DNA of 64,000 nt from Nesterenkonia aurantiaca (GTDB lineage: Bacteria; Actinomycetota; Actinomycetes; Actinomycetales; Micrococcaceae). The stretch is from positions 62,001 to 126,000 of the forward strand of contig NZ_SOAN01000005.1 in the NCBI RefSeq assembly GCF_004364585.1. Reading direction: 5' to 3'. A model generated the notes under the pieces. That model worked only from the letters and a program-made list of their open reading frames with translations, made no database searches and was not told where the DNA came from. The position numbers and the translations under genes are program-made. How positions within the stretch are numbered: position 1 is the stretch's first letter; the number at the start of each line of letters is the position of its first letter. Shown here piece by piece: positions 16,839 through 25,200 of the stretch.

Positions 16839-17954
16839 TTACGCGCCGAGCCGCTTCTCCTCCGGTCCGTCCTCGGTCCCGGCCATGGATCGGATCAGTC
16901 CGCGCAGCGAGGCCAGCCGGGCGGCACCGTGATCGCCGCCATGACCATCGGCCACCCAGGCGTCCAGGGCGCAGCCGCCCTCGGGGGAGACGTGGGCGCA
17001 GCCGGGCTCACAGGCCGCGGAGCCCTCGACCAGGTCGGAGAAGGCGCCGAGCACATCGTCGGGCGCCACGTGGGCCAGGCCGAAGGTGCGCACTCCGGGG
17101 GTGTCGATGATCCAGGAGTTTCGCGCCGCGGCGAGATCGAGGGACTCGGCGGGCTCCAGGTTCAGCGCGACGGCGGAGGAGGAGGTGTGCCGGCCGCGAC
17201 CCGTGACCGCGTTGACCCCGCTGGTGGCCCGATCCGCACCGGTCAGCGCGTTGACCATGGTGGACTTGCCCACCCCGGAGTGCCCGATCATCGCGGTGAC
17301 CCGCTGGGTCAGTGAGCCGCGCAGCGCGACCACGGCTGCGGGATCCAGGGCCGGGTCTCCCGAGGCGGTGCCGCTGGCCTGCCGGGAGACCACGATCTGC
17401 AGCTCCAGCTCGGCGTAGTGGCTGATCAGACCGGCCGGATCCTCAGGGTCTTCGACCAGGTCGGCCTTGGTGACCAGCAGGATCGGGGTGATCCCGGCGT
17501 CGTAGGCGGCGACCAGGGCTCGGTCGATGAACCCGGTGCGCGGGGCGGGATCGGCCGCGGCCACCACGATCAACAGTTGATCGGCGTTGGCGACGATCAC
17601 CCGTTCGGCGTCGTCGGTGTCCTCGGCGCTGCGGCGCAGCAGCGTGGTGCGCTCCTGGATCCTGATCAGCCGGGCCAGGGAGCCGGCATCGCCGGTGGTG
17701 TCACCGACCAGGCCCACGATGTCACCGGGGACCACCGGGGTCCGGCGCATGGCGCGAGCGCGCACTGCGGAGATGATCCGCTCCCCGCCATCGGAGTCCT
17801 CCAGGCGCACCGTGTAGCGGCCACGGTCCACGGTGACCACCCGGCCCAGCTCGGCGTCGGAGTAGTCCGGGGACTCCTTGGTCCGGGGACGGGTGCCCTT
17901 CTTGTTCGGGCGCACCCGGACGCGGGACTCATCCCAGTCGGCCCAGCGGCTCAT
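16839..17954 (-). CDS. rsgA: Ribosome small-subunit assembly GTPase RsgA
   Basis: 371 residues, with a circularly permuted GTPase. An N-terminal OB fold (about 35-100) is followed by G4 (LLVTKADLV), then G1 (GHSGVGKST), G2 (GRGRHTSSS) and G3 (IIDTPGVRTFG). The C-terminal zinc motif is CEPGCAHVSPEGGC. RsgA helps mature the 30S subunit and releases assembly factors on GTP hydrolysis. Its ATG overlaps the aroA stop by 4 bases (ATGA), a coupling found in other actinobacteria. Confidence 0.95.
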   Translation of the reverse strand: MSRWADWDESRVRVRPNKKGTRPRTKESPDYSDAELGRVVTVDRGRYTVRLEDSDGGERIISAVRARAMRRTPVVPGDIVGLVGDTTGDAGSLARLIRIQERTTLLRRSAEDTDDAERVIVANADQLLIVVAAADPAPRTGFIDRALVAAYDAGITPILLVTKADLVEDPEDPAGLISHYAELELQIVVSRQASGTASGDPALDPAAVVALRGSLTQRVTAMIGHSGVGKSTMVNALTGADRATSGVNAVTGRGRHTSSSAVALNLEPAESLDLAAARNSWIIDTPGVRTFGLAHVAPDDVLGAFSDLVEGSAACEPGCAHVSPEGGCALDAWVADGHGGDHGAARLASLRGLIRSMAGTEDGPEEKRLGA

Positions 17955-19420
17955 GGGCGCGCCTCCGGTACCGGGGCCAGCAGCCCCGCCCAGAGCTGCG
18001 GGAAATCAGGCATGGTCTTCGCGGTGCAGGAGATGTCTTCGACCTCGACGCCCTCGAGCACCAGTCCCAGGACCGCGCCGAAGGTCGCCATCCGATGATC
18101 GGCATAGCTGCGCACCAGGCCCCCGTGGGTGACCGGAGCGGTGACCTTGAACCCGTCCTCGGTCTCCTCCGCGGAGCCGCCGAGCCGACGGATCTCGGCG
18201 ACCAGGGCGGCGATCCGATCCGTCTCATGGCCGCGCAGGTGACCCACCGAGGTGAACCGGGTGGGTTCGTGACACAGCGCAGCGAGCGCCGCCACGGTGG
18301 GGGTCAGCTCGGCGGTGCCGTCCACGGTGCCCGGGGTGCGCAGCTGCGCGCCGCGGACCCGCAGCGTCACGGTGGTCGCCGTCTCAGGCTCGGTGATGAC
18401 CTCGGCGCCGAAGGCGGGCAGCAGCTCGGTCCAGCGGCGTCCGATCTGGGTGGAGGTGATCGGCCAGCCTCGCATGGAGACCTCTCCGCCGGTGACGGCG
18501 GCGGCACAGAGGAACGGACCGGCATTGGAGAGGTCCGGCTCCACGCGCACGCTGAAGGCAGGGATCTCGCCGGGCTCCACCCGCCAGGTGTGCTTCGCGG
18601 GCGAGCTGACCTGCACGCCGACCTCGGTGAGGACCTGAAGCGTCATCTCGACATGCTCCAGCGAGGGGACCGATTCACCGACGTGGCGCAGCGTGAGCCC
18701 GTGCGGCATCCGTGCCGCGGCCAACAGCAGTCCGGAGACGAACTGCGAGGAGGCCGAGGCGTCGATGGTGATCTGGTCGCCGGTGATGCCCTGCGGGGCC
18801 TGCACAGTGAACGGGAGGTGACCCTCCTGGCCCGGTGCCGGCGCGCCCGGACCGGTGATCTCGACGCCGAGATCGCGCAGACCGTGCTGGACCGCGCCCA
18901 TCGGGCGCACGCGGGCCTCGGGATCTCCGTCGAAGTGGACGCGCGCCCCGCTCAGTGCCGCAACTGCCGGCATGAACCGCATCACGGTCCCGGCCAGTCC
19001 GCAGTCGATGCGCAGCTCCCCGGTGCCCTCCCCGGTGCCCTCCTCAGTGCCCTCCACACCGTCTCCCACAGCGAAGCCGGGGGAGTCCGCGCGGCGAGAG
19101 TGGGGCGAGTCCAGGCGGCCGGAGCCTGCCGGAAGCGGGGAGATCCGCACGGCGGGGACCCCGGAGTTCTCCCAGTCCGGGAAGTGCTCCACCGTGCAGC
19201 CCAGCGCGGCCAGCGCGTCGAGCATGAGTCGGGAATCCCGGGAGTGCAGCGGATTGATCACCAGACTCGGGCCGTCGGCCAGGGCGGCCAGGAGCAGATA
19301 GCGATTGGTCAGGGACTTGGACCCGGGAACGGTGACCTCTGCGCGCAGAGGTGCCCCCGCCCGTGGCGCAGGCCACGGCTGCGGGGGCACCGATGCAGCG
19401 GGTGTAGATGTAGTGCTCAC
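17951..19420 (-). CDS. aroA: 3-phosphoshikimate 1-carboxyvinyltransferase (EPSP synthase)
   Basis: 489 residues from the GTG at 19420 (reading MSTTSTPAASV). It joins phosphoenolpyruvate to shikimate 3-phosphate, step six of the shikimate pathway. Marks: VPGSKSLTNRYLLLAALADG near residue 35, the LAGTVMRF loop of PEP binding, and RGHETDRIAAL. Spacing of 11 bases from the DoxX gene supports this start; an open frame upstream to 19600 is an overlap with that gene. A Gly/Glu-rich insert (GVEGTEEGTGEGTGE) interrupts the usual sequence before the LRIDCGLAGT motif and is probably a surface loop. Confidence 0.95.
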   Translation of the reverse strand: MSTTSTPAASVPPQPWPAPRAGAPLRAEVTVPGSKSLTNRYLLLAALADGPSLVINPLHSRDSRLMLDALAALGCTVEHFPDWENSGVPAVRISPLPAGSGRLDSPHSRRADSPGFAVGDGVEGTEEGTGEGTGELRIDCGLAGTVMRFMPAVAALSGARVHFDGDPEARVRPMGAVQHGLRDLGVEITGPGAPAPGQEGHLPFTVQAPQGITGDQITIDASASSQFVSGLLLAAARMPHGLTLRHVGESVPSLEHVEMTLQVLTEVGVQVSSPAKHTWRVEPGEIPAFSVRVEPDLSNAGPFLCAAAVTGGEVSMRGWPITSTQIGRRWTELLPAFGAEVITEPETATTVTLRVRGAQLRTPGTVDGTAELTPTVAALAALCHEPTRFTSVGHLRGHETDRIAALVAEIRRLGGSAEETEDGFKVTAPVTHGGLVRSYADHRMATFGAVLGLVLEGVEVEDISCTAKTMPDFPQLWAGLLAPVPEARP

Positions 19421-19431
19421 GTCGCTAGGTT

Positions 19432-20088
19432 CTAAGCTCCGACCTTCTTCTTGGCAGACTTGGCACCCTTGTTGGCGCCCTTGGCGGCGTTGTTGATCGC
19501 CTTCAGAGCGTCCTTCTCGGCTCGCTGGAAGTTCTTCTTGGCGTTCTTCTCGAAGTCGCGCACCTTCTTGGTGGCGTCGCTGCCGAGGTCGTCGGCCCAC
19601 TTGAAGGTCTTGTCGCCGAACTTGGCGCCCTTCTTGCGGGTGGTCTTGGCCAGGTGCTCGGCGCGCCAGCCCAGCGAGGGCTTGCCGTCGAGGTCGACCA
19701 TGGCCAGGGTCAGGCCGCCCAGGACGGAGGCGTTCTTCAGCAGCGTCTTGCGCTGGGCGGTGACATCAGAGTGATTCTCGATCTCAGCGTTGCGGTACTC
19801 GGCGTAGCTGTTGAACTTGTGCACGCCGGTCAGCATCAGGGCCGAGGCGCGCGGAAACCGGCCCAGTGCCAGTGCGGTGCCGGCGACGACCTCGACACCG
19901 CCCAGAACCTGGGTGGTGAGCTTGGGGTTGGAGACCAGCGGCTCGGCCTGGGGGAAGAATGAGCCGATCTCCTCGAGGGTGGACCCGATTCGCGCCGAGG
20001 CATCATCGGTGTTGCGCAGGCGGTCAACACCGCTGGCGATGAAGCTCGCGCCCAGCAGTGGGCGGGCGAATTTACGAAGCAGAGACAT
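19432..20088 (-). CDS. DoxX-family membrane protein with Lys/Ala-rich C-terminal tail
   Basis: 218 residues from the ATG at 20088, with AGGAGG 7 bases upstream. Residues 1-145 follow the DoxX plan: RPLLGASFIASGVDRLRN, then hydrophobic segments around LGGVEVVAGTALALGRFPRASALML and NASVLGGLTLAMVD. The last 70 residues are strongly basic (KKGAKFGDKTFKW, KKNFQRAEKDALKAINN, KGANKGAKSAKKKVGA), unusual for the family and reminiscent of histone H1-like tails. Function is unknown; some relatives act in oxidative stress. The position beside sigR is suggestive but not proof. Confidence 0.8.
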   Translation of the reverse strand: MSLLRKFARPLLGASFIASGVDRLRNTDDASARIGSTLEEIGSFFPQAEPLVSNPKLTTQVLGGVEVVAGTALALGRFPRASALMLTGVHKFNSYAEYRNAEIENHSDVTAQRKTLLKNASVLGGLTLAMVDLDGKPSLGWRAEHLAKTTRKKGAKFGDKTFKWADDLGSDATKKVRDFEKNAKKNFQRAEKDALKAINNAAKGANKGAKSAKKKVGA

Positions 20089-20158
20089 AGTGTCCTCCTG
20101 TAGGAGTGTGGCGCTGAAGCATCGTTCAAGGTCCAATCTACCCAATCAGGGCTGTCTC

Positions 20159-20185
20159 GGGAATCAGCAGGCCTGATGAGCGGTG
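20159..20185 (+). promoter_or_regulatory. Weak candidate SigR-type promoter
   Basis: GGGAAT at 20159-20164, 18 bases, then GTG at 20183-20185, against a SigR/SigH consensus GGGAAT-N18/19-GTT. It lies about 165 bases before the preferred sigR start, which would allow autoregulation. One mismatch in a short consensus keeps this tentative. Confidence 0.35.
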
Positions 20186-20349
20186 TGCGCAGCGGAGACA
20201 GGAGGAAGCCGACGCCGGGCAGGAATGCACAGCGTGGCGTCGTCGTTGTGCCCGGTATGACCACGCCGACACTCAGCCCGATGCGCCCCCGCGCTCCCAC
20301 GCGTGAGGTCCGACGGCCGGTGGGCGCTGTGCGAGTAGACTCGTCAGTG

Positions 20350-20985
20350 ATGGAAAAGCCCGCAGCCACCGGCCCCGACGCTGATTCAAGCAGCGTCGAC
20401 GTCGCCGAAGAGACCGAACAGCAGCGTCGCGTGCGTTTTGAGAGCGAGGCTCTCCAGTACGTGGACCAGCTCTACTCCGCCGCCATGCGGATGACGCGCA
20501 ATCCGCAGGATGCTGAGGACCTTGTGCAGGAGGCCTATACCAAGGCCTACTCCGCATTCCACCAGTACAAGCCCGGCACCAATCTCAAGGCCTGGCTCTA
20601 CCGGATCCTGACCAACACCTATATCAACATCTACCGCAAGAAGCAGCGTCAGCCGCTTCAGGCCAACACGGACACCGTGGAGGACTGGCAGATGGCCCAG
20701 GCCGCGGAGCACACCTCCTCGGGTCTGCGCTCGGCCGAGGCGGAGGCGCTGGACCATCTGCCGGATTCCGACGTCAAGGACGCGCTGCAGCAGATCCCCG
20801 AGGAGTTCCGCCTGGCGGTCTACTTCTCCGACGTCGAGGGCTTCGCCTATAAAGAGGTCGCCGAGATCATGAACATCCCGATCGGTACGGTGATGTCGCG
20901 GCTGCATCGCGGCCGGAAGCTGCTGCGCGAACTACTCAGTGACTATGCCCGCGAACGTGGCTTCAAGAAGCAGGAGGCCAAATGA
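20350..20985 (+). CDS. sigR: ECF sigma factor of the SigR/SigH (thiol-oxidative stress) type
   Basis: 211 residues from the ATG at 20350; an upstream in-frame extension to 20176 is poorly conserved in style and probably untranslated. Region 2 ([20 protein letters not shown], then [20 protein letters not shown]) and region 4 ([34 protein letters not shown]) are complete. SigR/SigH controls thioredoxin and proteolysis genes under disulfide stress. The next gene, overlapping by 4 bases, encodes a zinc-binding anti-sigma factor of the matching type. Actinobacteria commonly keep sigH/sigR near aroA, as here. Confidence 0.92.
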   Translation: MEKPAATGPDADSSSVDVAEETEQQRRVRFESEALQYVDQLYSAAMRMTRNPQDAEDLVQEAYTKAYSAFHQYKPGTNLKAWLYRILTNTYINIYRKKQRQPLQANTDTVEDWQMAQAAEHTSSGLRSAEAEALDHLPDSDVKDALQQIPEEFRLAVYFSDVEGFAYKEVAEIMNIPIGTVMSRLHRGRKLLRELLSDYARERGFKKQEAK

Positions 20986-21326
20986 TGAACGACGAAGATC
21001 GTAACCAGGCCACCGAGGTCAGCCCCGGCAGATGGCTGGATGAGAACTGCAAAGACGGTGACTGCAGCGAGAAGCAGATCCGCATGGAGCGCATCTATGA
21101 GTACGCCGACGGTGCGCTGAGCCGAGAGGACATCGGTGAGGTCGAGGCCCACCTGCATGCCTGCCCGGAATGCGCCAACGACTACGACCTGGAGTGCATC
21201 ATCCGCACCGTGGTCCGCCGTTCCTGCGCCGAGCGCGCACCAGAGACCCTGAAGGTCACGATCCTGGAGCGGATCAGCCAGATCCGCCTCCAGGCCGGGC
21301 ACCAGCAGGACGACGAACGGCCCTGA
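20982..21326 (+). CDS. rsrA: Zinc-binding anti-sigma factor (RsrA/RshA family)
   Basis: 114 residues. The ZAS motif H57-x3-C61-x2-C64 (HLHACPEC) is present, with further cysteines at residues 23 and 28 and one at about 81 near the C-terminal helix. In this family zinc and thiols are held in the reduced state and sigma is bound; disulfide formation releases it. The start overlaps the sigma gene's stop (ATGATGA; a second ATG lies 3 bases on). Its last codons and stop are duplicated in tandem downstream (21315-21380). Confidence 0.9.
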   Translation: MMNDEDRNQATEVSPGRWLDENCKDGDCSEKQIRMERIYEYADGALSREDIGEVEAHLHACPECANDYDLECIIRTVVRRSCAERAPETLKVTILERISQIRLQAGHQQDDERP

Positions 21327-21380
21327 CTCTGAAACGGCCCTGACTCTGAACGGCCCTGACTCTGAAACGGCCCTGACTCA
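21315..21380 (+). repeat. Four tandem copies of the rsrA 3' end
   Basis: Units of 16, 17, 16 and 17 bases with the core GAACGGCCCTGACTCT, the first copy containing the rsrA stop codon. TGAs recur at 21324, 21341, 21357 and 21374, which fall in more than one frame. Confidence 0.9.
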
Positions 21381-21423
21381 GAACCAGCGGCAGACCTGGG
21401 CCCGGCATCCGGCCCTGAGCACG

Positions 21424-21460
21424 ACAGAACCCCTGCAGAGAAGCTCTGCAGGGGTTCTGT
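21424..21460. terminator. Perfect 17-bp hairpin, probable bidirectional terminator
   Basis: ACAGAACCCCTGCAGAG (21424-21440), loop AAG, and its exact complement (21444-21460). It lies between rsrA and the convergent bL37 gene. No T run follows on either strand, so the terminator call rests on the strong stem and location. Confidence 0.6.
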
Positions 21461-21519
21461 GTGTTCTGCGCCGCCGCTGTTATCGCGTCAGCCGCAGCAA
21501 GAGCCTCGGACCACTGAGA

Positions 21520-21594
21520 TCAGGAGTTGGGGCGCTTGCCGTGGTTGGCGTTCTTCTTGCGACGAGCGCTGCGCTTGCGTCCACGCTTGCTCAT
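21520..21594 (-). CDS. Ribosomal protein bL37 (24-residue, AURKAIP1/COX24-like)
   Basis: A 24-residue protein, MSKRGRKRSARRKKNANHGK then RPNS, with AAGGAG 6 bases before the ATG at 21594. The sequence matches the tiny, extremely basic large-subunit protein bL37 known from mycobacterial ribosome structures, including the invariant KRGRK start and ANHGKRPN end. It binds rRNA. Such genes are easily missed because of their size. It is convergent with rsrA across the hairpin at 21424-21460 and sits 31 bases downstream of the SGNH-like gene. Confidence 0.9.
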   Translation of the reverse strand: MSKRGRKRSARRKKNANHGKRPNS

Positions 21595-21625
21595 GATGAA
21601 CTCCTTTCGTCGGCTGGAGGTAATT

Positions 21626-22294
21626 CTAGGCCACGGGCTCCTGGAGCCCTAACCACGGATACCACCCGCGGTGCAGCACCAGCCAGGCGATCAGGCCGTA
21701 TCCGGCCTGGCCGGGCAGACCGCCGTTGCCGGCGAGGTCGCTGCGCCACTGTTCGTGGCCGACCAGGGGAGTGTAGGCGTCCACGTAGACATGTGACCGA
21801 CGTGAGGCCACATCCCGGTAGGCGGCGTTGAGCTCGGAGATCCTCTGGTTGCGCTCGGCATCCAGGGTCGGGACCGGCCCAAGCACCAGGCATCGGATGC
21901 CTTCCTGGGAGGCCCGGTCCAAGATGTTGGCCAGATTCAGCCGGGACCGAGCCGAGGAGGTCGCGCTGTAGAGATCCGTGTCGTTGAGCGCAATCACCAG
22001 ATGGCGCTCCGGGGTGCCGCCGTCGAGCGTGGCACCGGAGAACCGGGCGACGGTCTCGTCCTGCCACCGTTCGGAGAGCGCTTCGGTGCCCTCACCGGGC
22101 ATGGCCAGGGCGTAGTGCTCCAGGGTGAGTCCGTCGATCGGGGTCTTCGAGATGACCCGACCGAACCACCCCAGCGCGCGGGGGTCGCCGACGCCGCTGA
22201 GCAGCTCGTCGCCCAGGGCGACGATGCGCACATGGCGCCGGTGACCGGAGGCTGCGGCTCTGAGATCCTGAGTGGAATGTTCCATCCGGTTCAC
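21626..22294 (-). CDS. SGNH/GDSL-fold protein with altered catalytic residues
   Basis: 222 residues, GTG start overlapping the kgd stop by 4 bases. The N-terminal block reads VALGDELLSGVGDPRALGW: the fold's GDS(L) nucleophile motif is present in position but Ser is replaced by Glu30. Block III reads LVIALNDTD, keeping Asn but not the Gly, and the C-terminal Asp-x-x-His pair is not evident (the equivalent stretch reads GNGGLPGQAGYGL). It therefore has the fold but probably not ordinary esterase chemistry. No signal peptide. Coupling to kgd suggests co-expression but not a shared pathway. Confidence 0.75.
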   Translation of the reverse strand: MNRMEHSTQDLRAAASGHRRHVRIVALGDELLSGVGDPRALGWFGRVISKTPIDGLTLEHYALAMPGEGTEALSERWQDETVARFSGATLDGGTPERHLVIALNDTDLYSATSSARSRLNLANILDRASQEGIRCLVLGPVPTLDAERNQRISELNAAYRDVASRRSHVYVDAYTPLVGHEQWRSDLAGNGGLPGQAGYGLIAWLVLHRGWYPWLGLQEPVA

Positions 22295-25200
22295 AGGTCC
22301 AGGTGCGGGAAGGCCTTGCTGAGCAGGCCCTCCAGCTCCTTGGCGTGACGCTTCGCCTGCCCCACCGAGGTGGCGGCAGACTCAGCGCGCGAGACCAGCT
22401 TGAGGTCCTGCTTCAACAGCGGACGCAGGTTCATGCCGAGGAACGGCCATGGACCCTGGTTGACCGGCTCGTCCTGGGCGTAGACGACCTCCTCGGCCGA
22501 GGAGTAGCGGTCCAACTCGGCCTGCAGCTCTTCCACGGGCATGGGGTAGAGCTGTTCGAGCCGGACGATCGCGGTGGCCTCGTCCTTGTGCTTGTTCCGG
22601 GTGGCGACCAGATCGTAGTAGAGCCGGCCCGAGACGATCAGGACGCGCTTGACCTTCGAGGCGTCCACGTCCCGGTCCGGGATCACCTCCTGGAAGGTGC
22701 CCGTGGTGAAGTCCTCCACCGAGTTCGCCGCGGCCTTGAGCCGGAGCAGCTGCTTAGGGGAGAAGACGATCAGGGGGCGACGTGGACGCGCCACAGCCTG
22801 CCGCCGGAGCAGGTGGAAGTAGTTCGCCCCCGATGAGGGCAGCACCACCGTCATGTTGTCCTCCGCGCAGAGCTGCAGGAAGCGCTCGGGCCGACCTGAT
22901 GAATGGTCCGGTCCCTGGCCCTCATAGCCGTGCGGCAACAGCATGACCACCGAGGAGTTCTGGCCCCACTTCTGCTGGGCCGTGGCGATGAACTCATCGA
23001 TGATGATCTGGGCGCCGTTGACGAAGTCGCCGAACTGAGCCTCCCAGAGCACCAGCGCATTCGGGTTCTCCACGGAGTAGCCGTATTCGAAGCCCAGCGC
23101 GCCGTATTCGGAGAGCAGCGAGTCATAGATGAAGAACCGGGCCTGATCCTCGGTGAGGTTCTTCAGCGGGTACCACTCGTCGCCGTTGACCCGGTCGTGG
23201 AAGACCGCGTGGCGCTGCACGAAGGTGCCGCGGCGCGAGTCCTGACCGGCCAGGCGCACCTCGGTGCCCTCCATGAGCAGCGAGCCGAAGGCCGCGACCT
23301 CTGCGAAGCCCCAGTCGATGCCGCCTTCGCGGGCCATCTTGGCCCGCTTCTCCAGCAGCGACTTCAGCTTCGGGTGCGGGGTGAAGCTCTCCGGGATGTT
23401 GGTGTGGACCTCACCGATGTGGGCGAGGGCGTCCTCGCTGATCTTGGTGTCGTCACCTGCACGGTCGGGGGTGCTGGTCTCGTCCTCCGAGGCGGTCGGT
23501 GCCATGCCCCGGGTGCCGGAGGCATCGGGGTCGGCCGTGGAGATCGGCTGGGTCTGGGCGGCGTGGGTCTCGGTGAAGACCCGCTCCAGCCGCTGCCGGA
23601 AGTCGCGCAGCGCCTGGTCGGCCTCTTCCTGGGTGATGTCGCCACGTCCGACCAGCGCCTCGGTGTAGAGCCGGCGCGTGGTGCGCTTGGCCTCCACCAG
23701 GTTGTACATCTTGGGCTGGGTCATCGAGGGATCGTCACCCTCGTTGTGCCCGCGTCGGCGGTAGCAGACCAGGTCGATCACGACGTCCTTGTTGAACCGC
23801 TGGCGGTACCGGAAGGACAGCTGGGCCACGCGGGCCACGGACTCCGGGTCATCGGCGTTGACGTGGAAGATCGGCGCCTGGATGGCCTTGGCCATGTCCG
23901 TGGAGTAGGTCATGGATCGGGCGGCCGAGGGTGCGGTGGTGAAGCCGACCTGGTTGTTCACCACCACGTGCACGGTGCCTCCGGTGCGGTAGCCGCGCAG
24001 CTGGGACATGTTCAGCGTCTCCGCGACCACGCCCTGACCTGCGAACGCCGCGTCGCCGTGGACCAGCAGCGGCATCACGGAGAAGGAGTCCAGCGCATCT
24101 GCGCCCTGGTTGATCCGGTCCTGCTTGGCGCGCACCACACCTTCGAGGACCGGGTTGACGGCCTCCAGGTGTGAGGGGTTCGCGGCCAGGTAGACGCTGG
24201 TGGAGTTGCCGCGGTCCGAGGTGAAGGAGCCGCGGGTGCCCAGGTGGTATTTCACATCGCCGGAGCCGGTGCCGGCCTCGCGGCCCTCGAACTCGCGGAA
24301 GACCTGGGCGTGGGTCTTGCCGGCGATGTTGGTGAGCACATTGATGCGTCCGCGGTGGGCCATGCCGATTGCGACCTCGTCGAGGCCCTCATCGGCTGCC
24401 TCGGAGAGGATCGTGTCCAGCAGCGGGATCAGCGATTCGCCGCCTTCGAGCGAGAAGCGCTTCTGGCCGACGAACTTGGTCTGCAGGAAGGTCTCGAACG
24501 CCTCGGCGGCGTTGAGCCGGCCCAGGATTCGGAACTGCTCGTCCCGGGTGGGCTTCTCGTAGGGGTGCTCGATCTCGTCCTGGAACCACTGGCGTTCCTC
24601 CGGGGACTGGATGTGCATGTACTCCACACCGGTGCTGCGGCAGTAGGTGTCGCGCAGCACGCCCAGGATGTTGCGCAGCGGAAGCATCGAATTGCCGCCG
24701 AAGCCGCCGGTGGGCCATTCCCGGTCCAGGTCCCAGAGGGTCAGGCCGTGGGTCTCGATGTCGAGGTCCGGGTGGCTGCGCATCTGGTACTCCAGCGGGT
24801 CCACCGAGGCCATCAGGTGACCGCGCACCCGGTAGGAGTGGATCAGCTGCTGGATCCTGGCGACCTTGTTGATCTGGTCCTCAGGGTTGACCTGGATGTC
24901 GGCGGACCAGTGGATCGGCTCATAGGGGATCCGGAGCGCTTCGAAGATCTCCTCGTAGAACCCGTGCTTGCCCAGCAGGTACTCGTGGATGGTCTTGAGG
25001 AACTCCCCGGACCCGGCGCCCTGGATGACGCGGTGGTCATAGGTGGAGGTCAGCGTGATGACCTTGGAGACCGCGAGGTTGTTCAGCGTCTTCTCCGAGG
25101 CGCCCTGGAACTCGGCGGGGTACTCCAGCGCACCCACGCCCACGATCACGGCCTGGCCTTTGGAGAGCCGAGGCACCGAGTGCACGGTACCGATCCCGCC

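Noticed and set aside
19421-19600. N-terminal extension of the aroA frame
   Set aside because: Overlaps the DoxX coding tail in another frame, with Arg/Gln-rich sequence unlike EPSP synthase.
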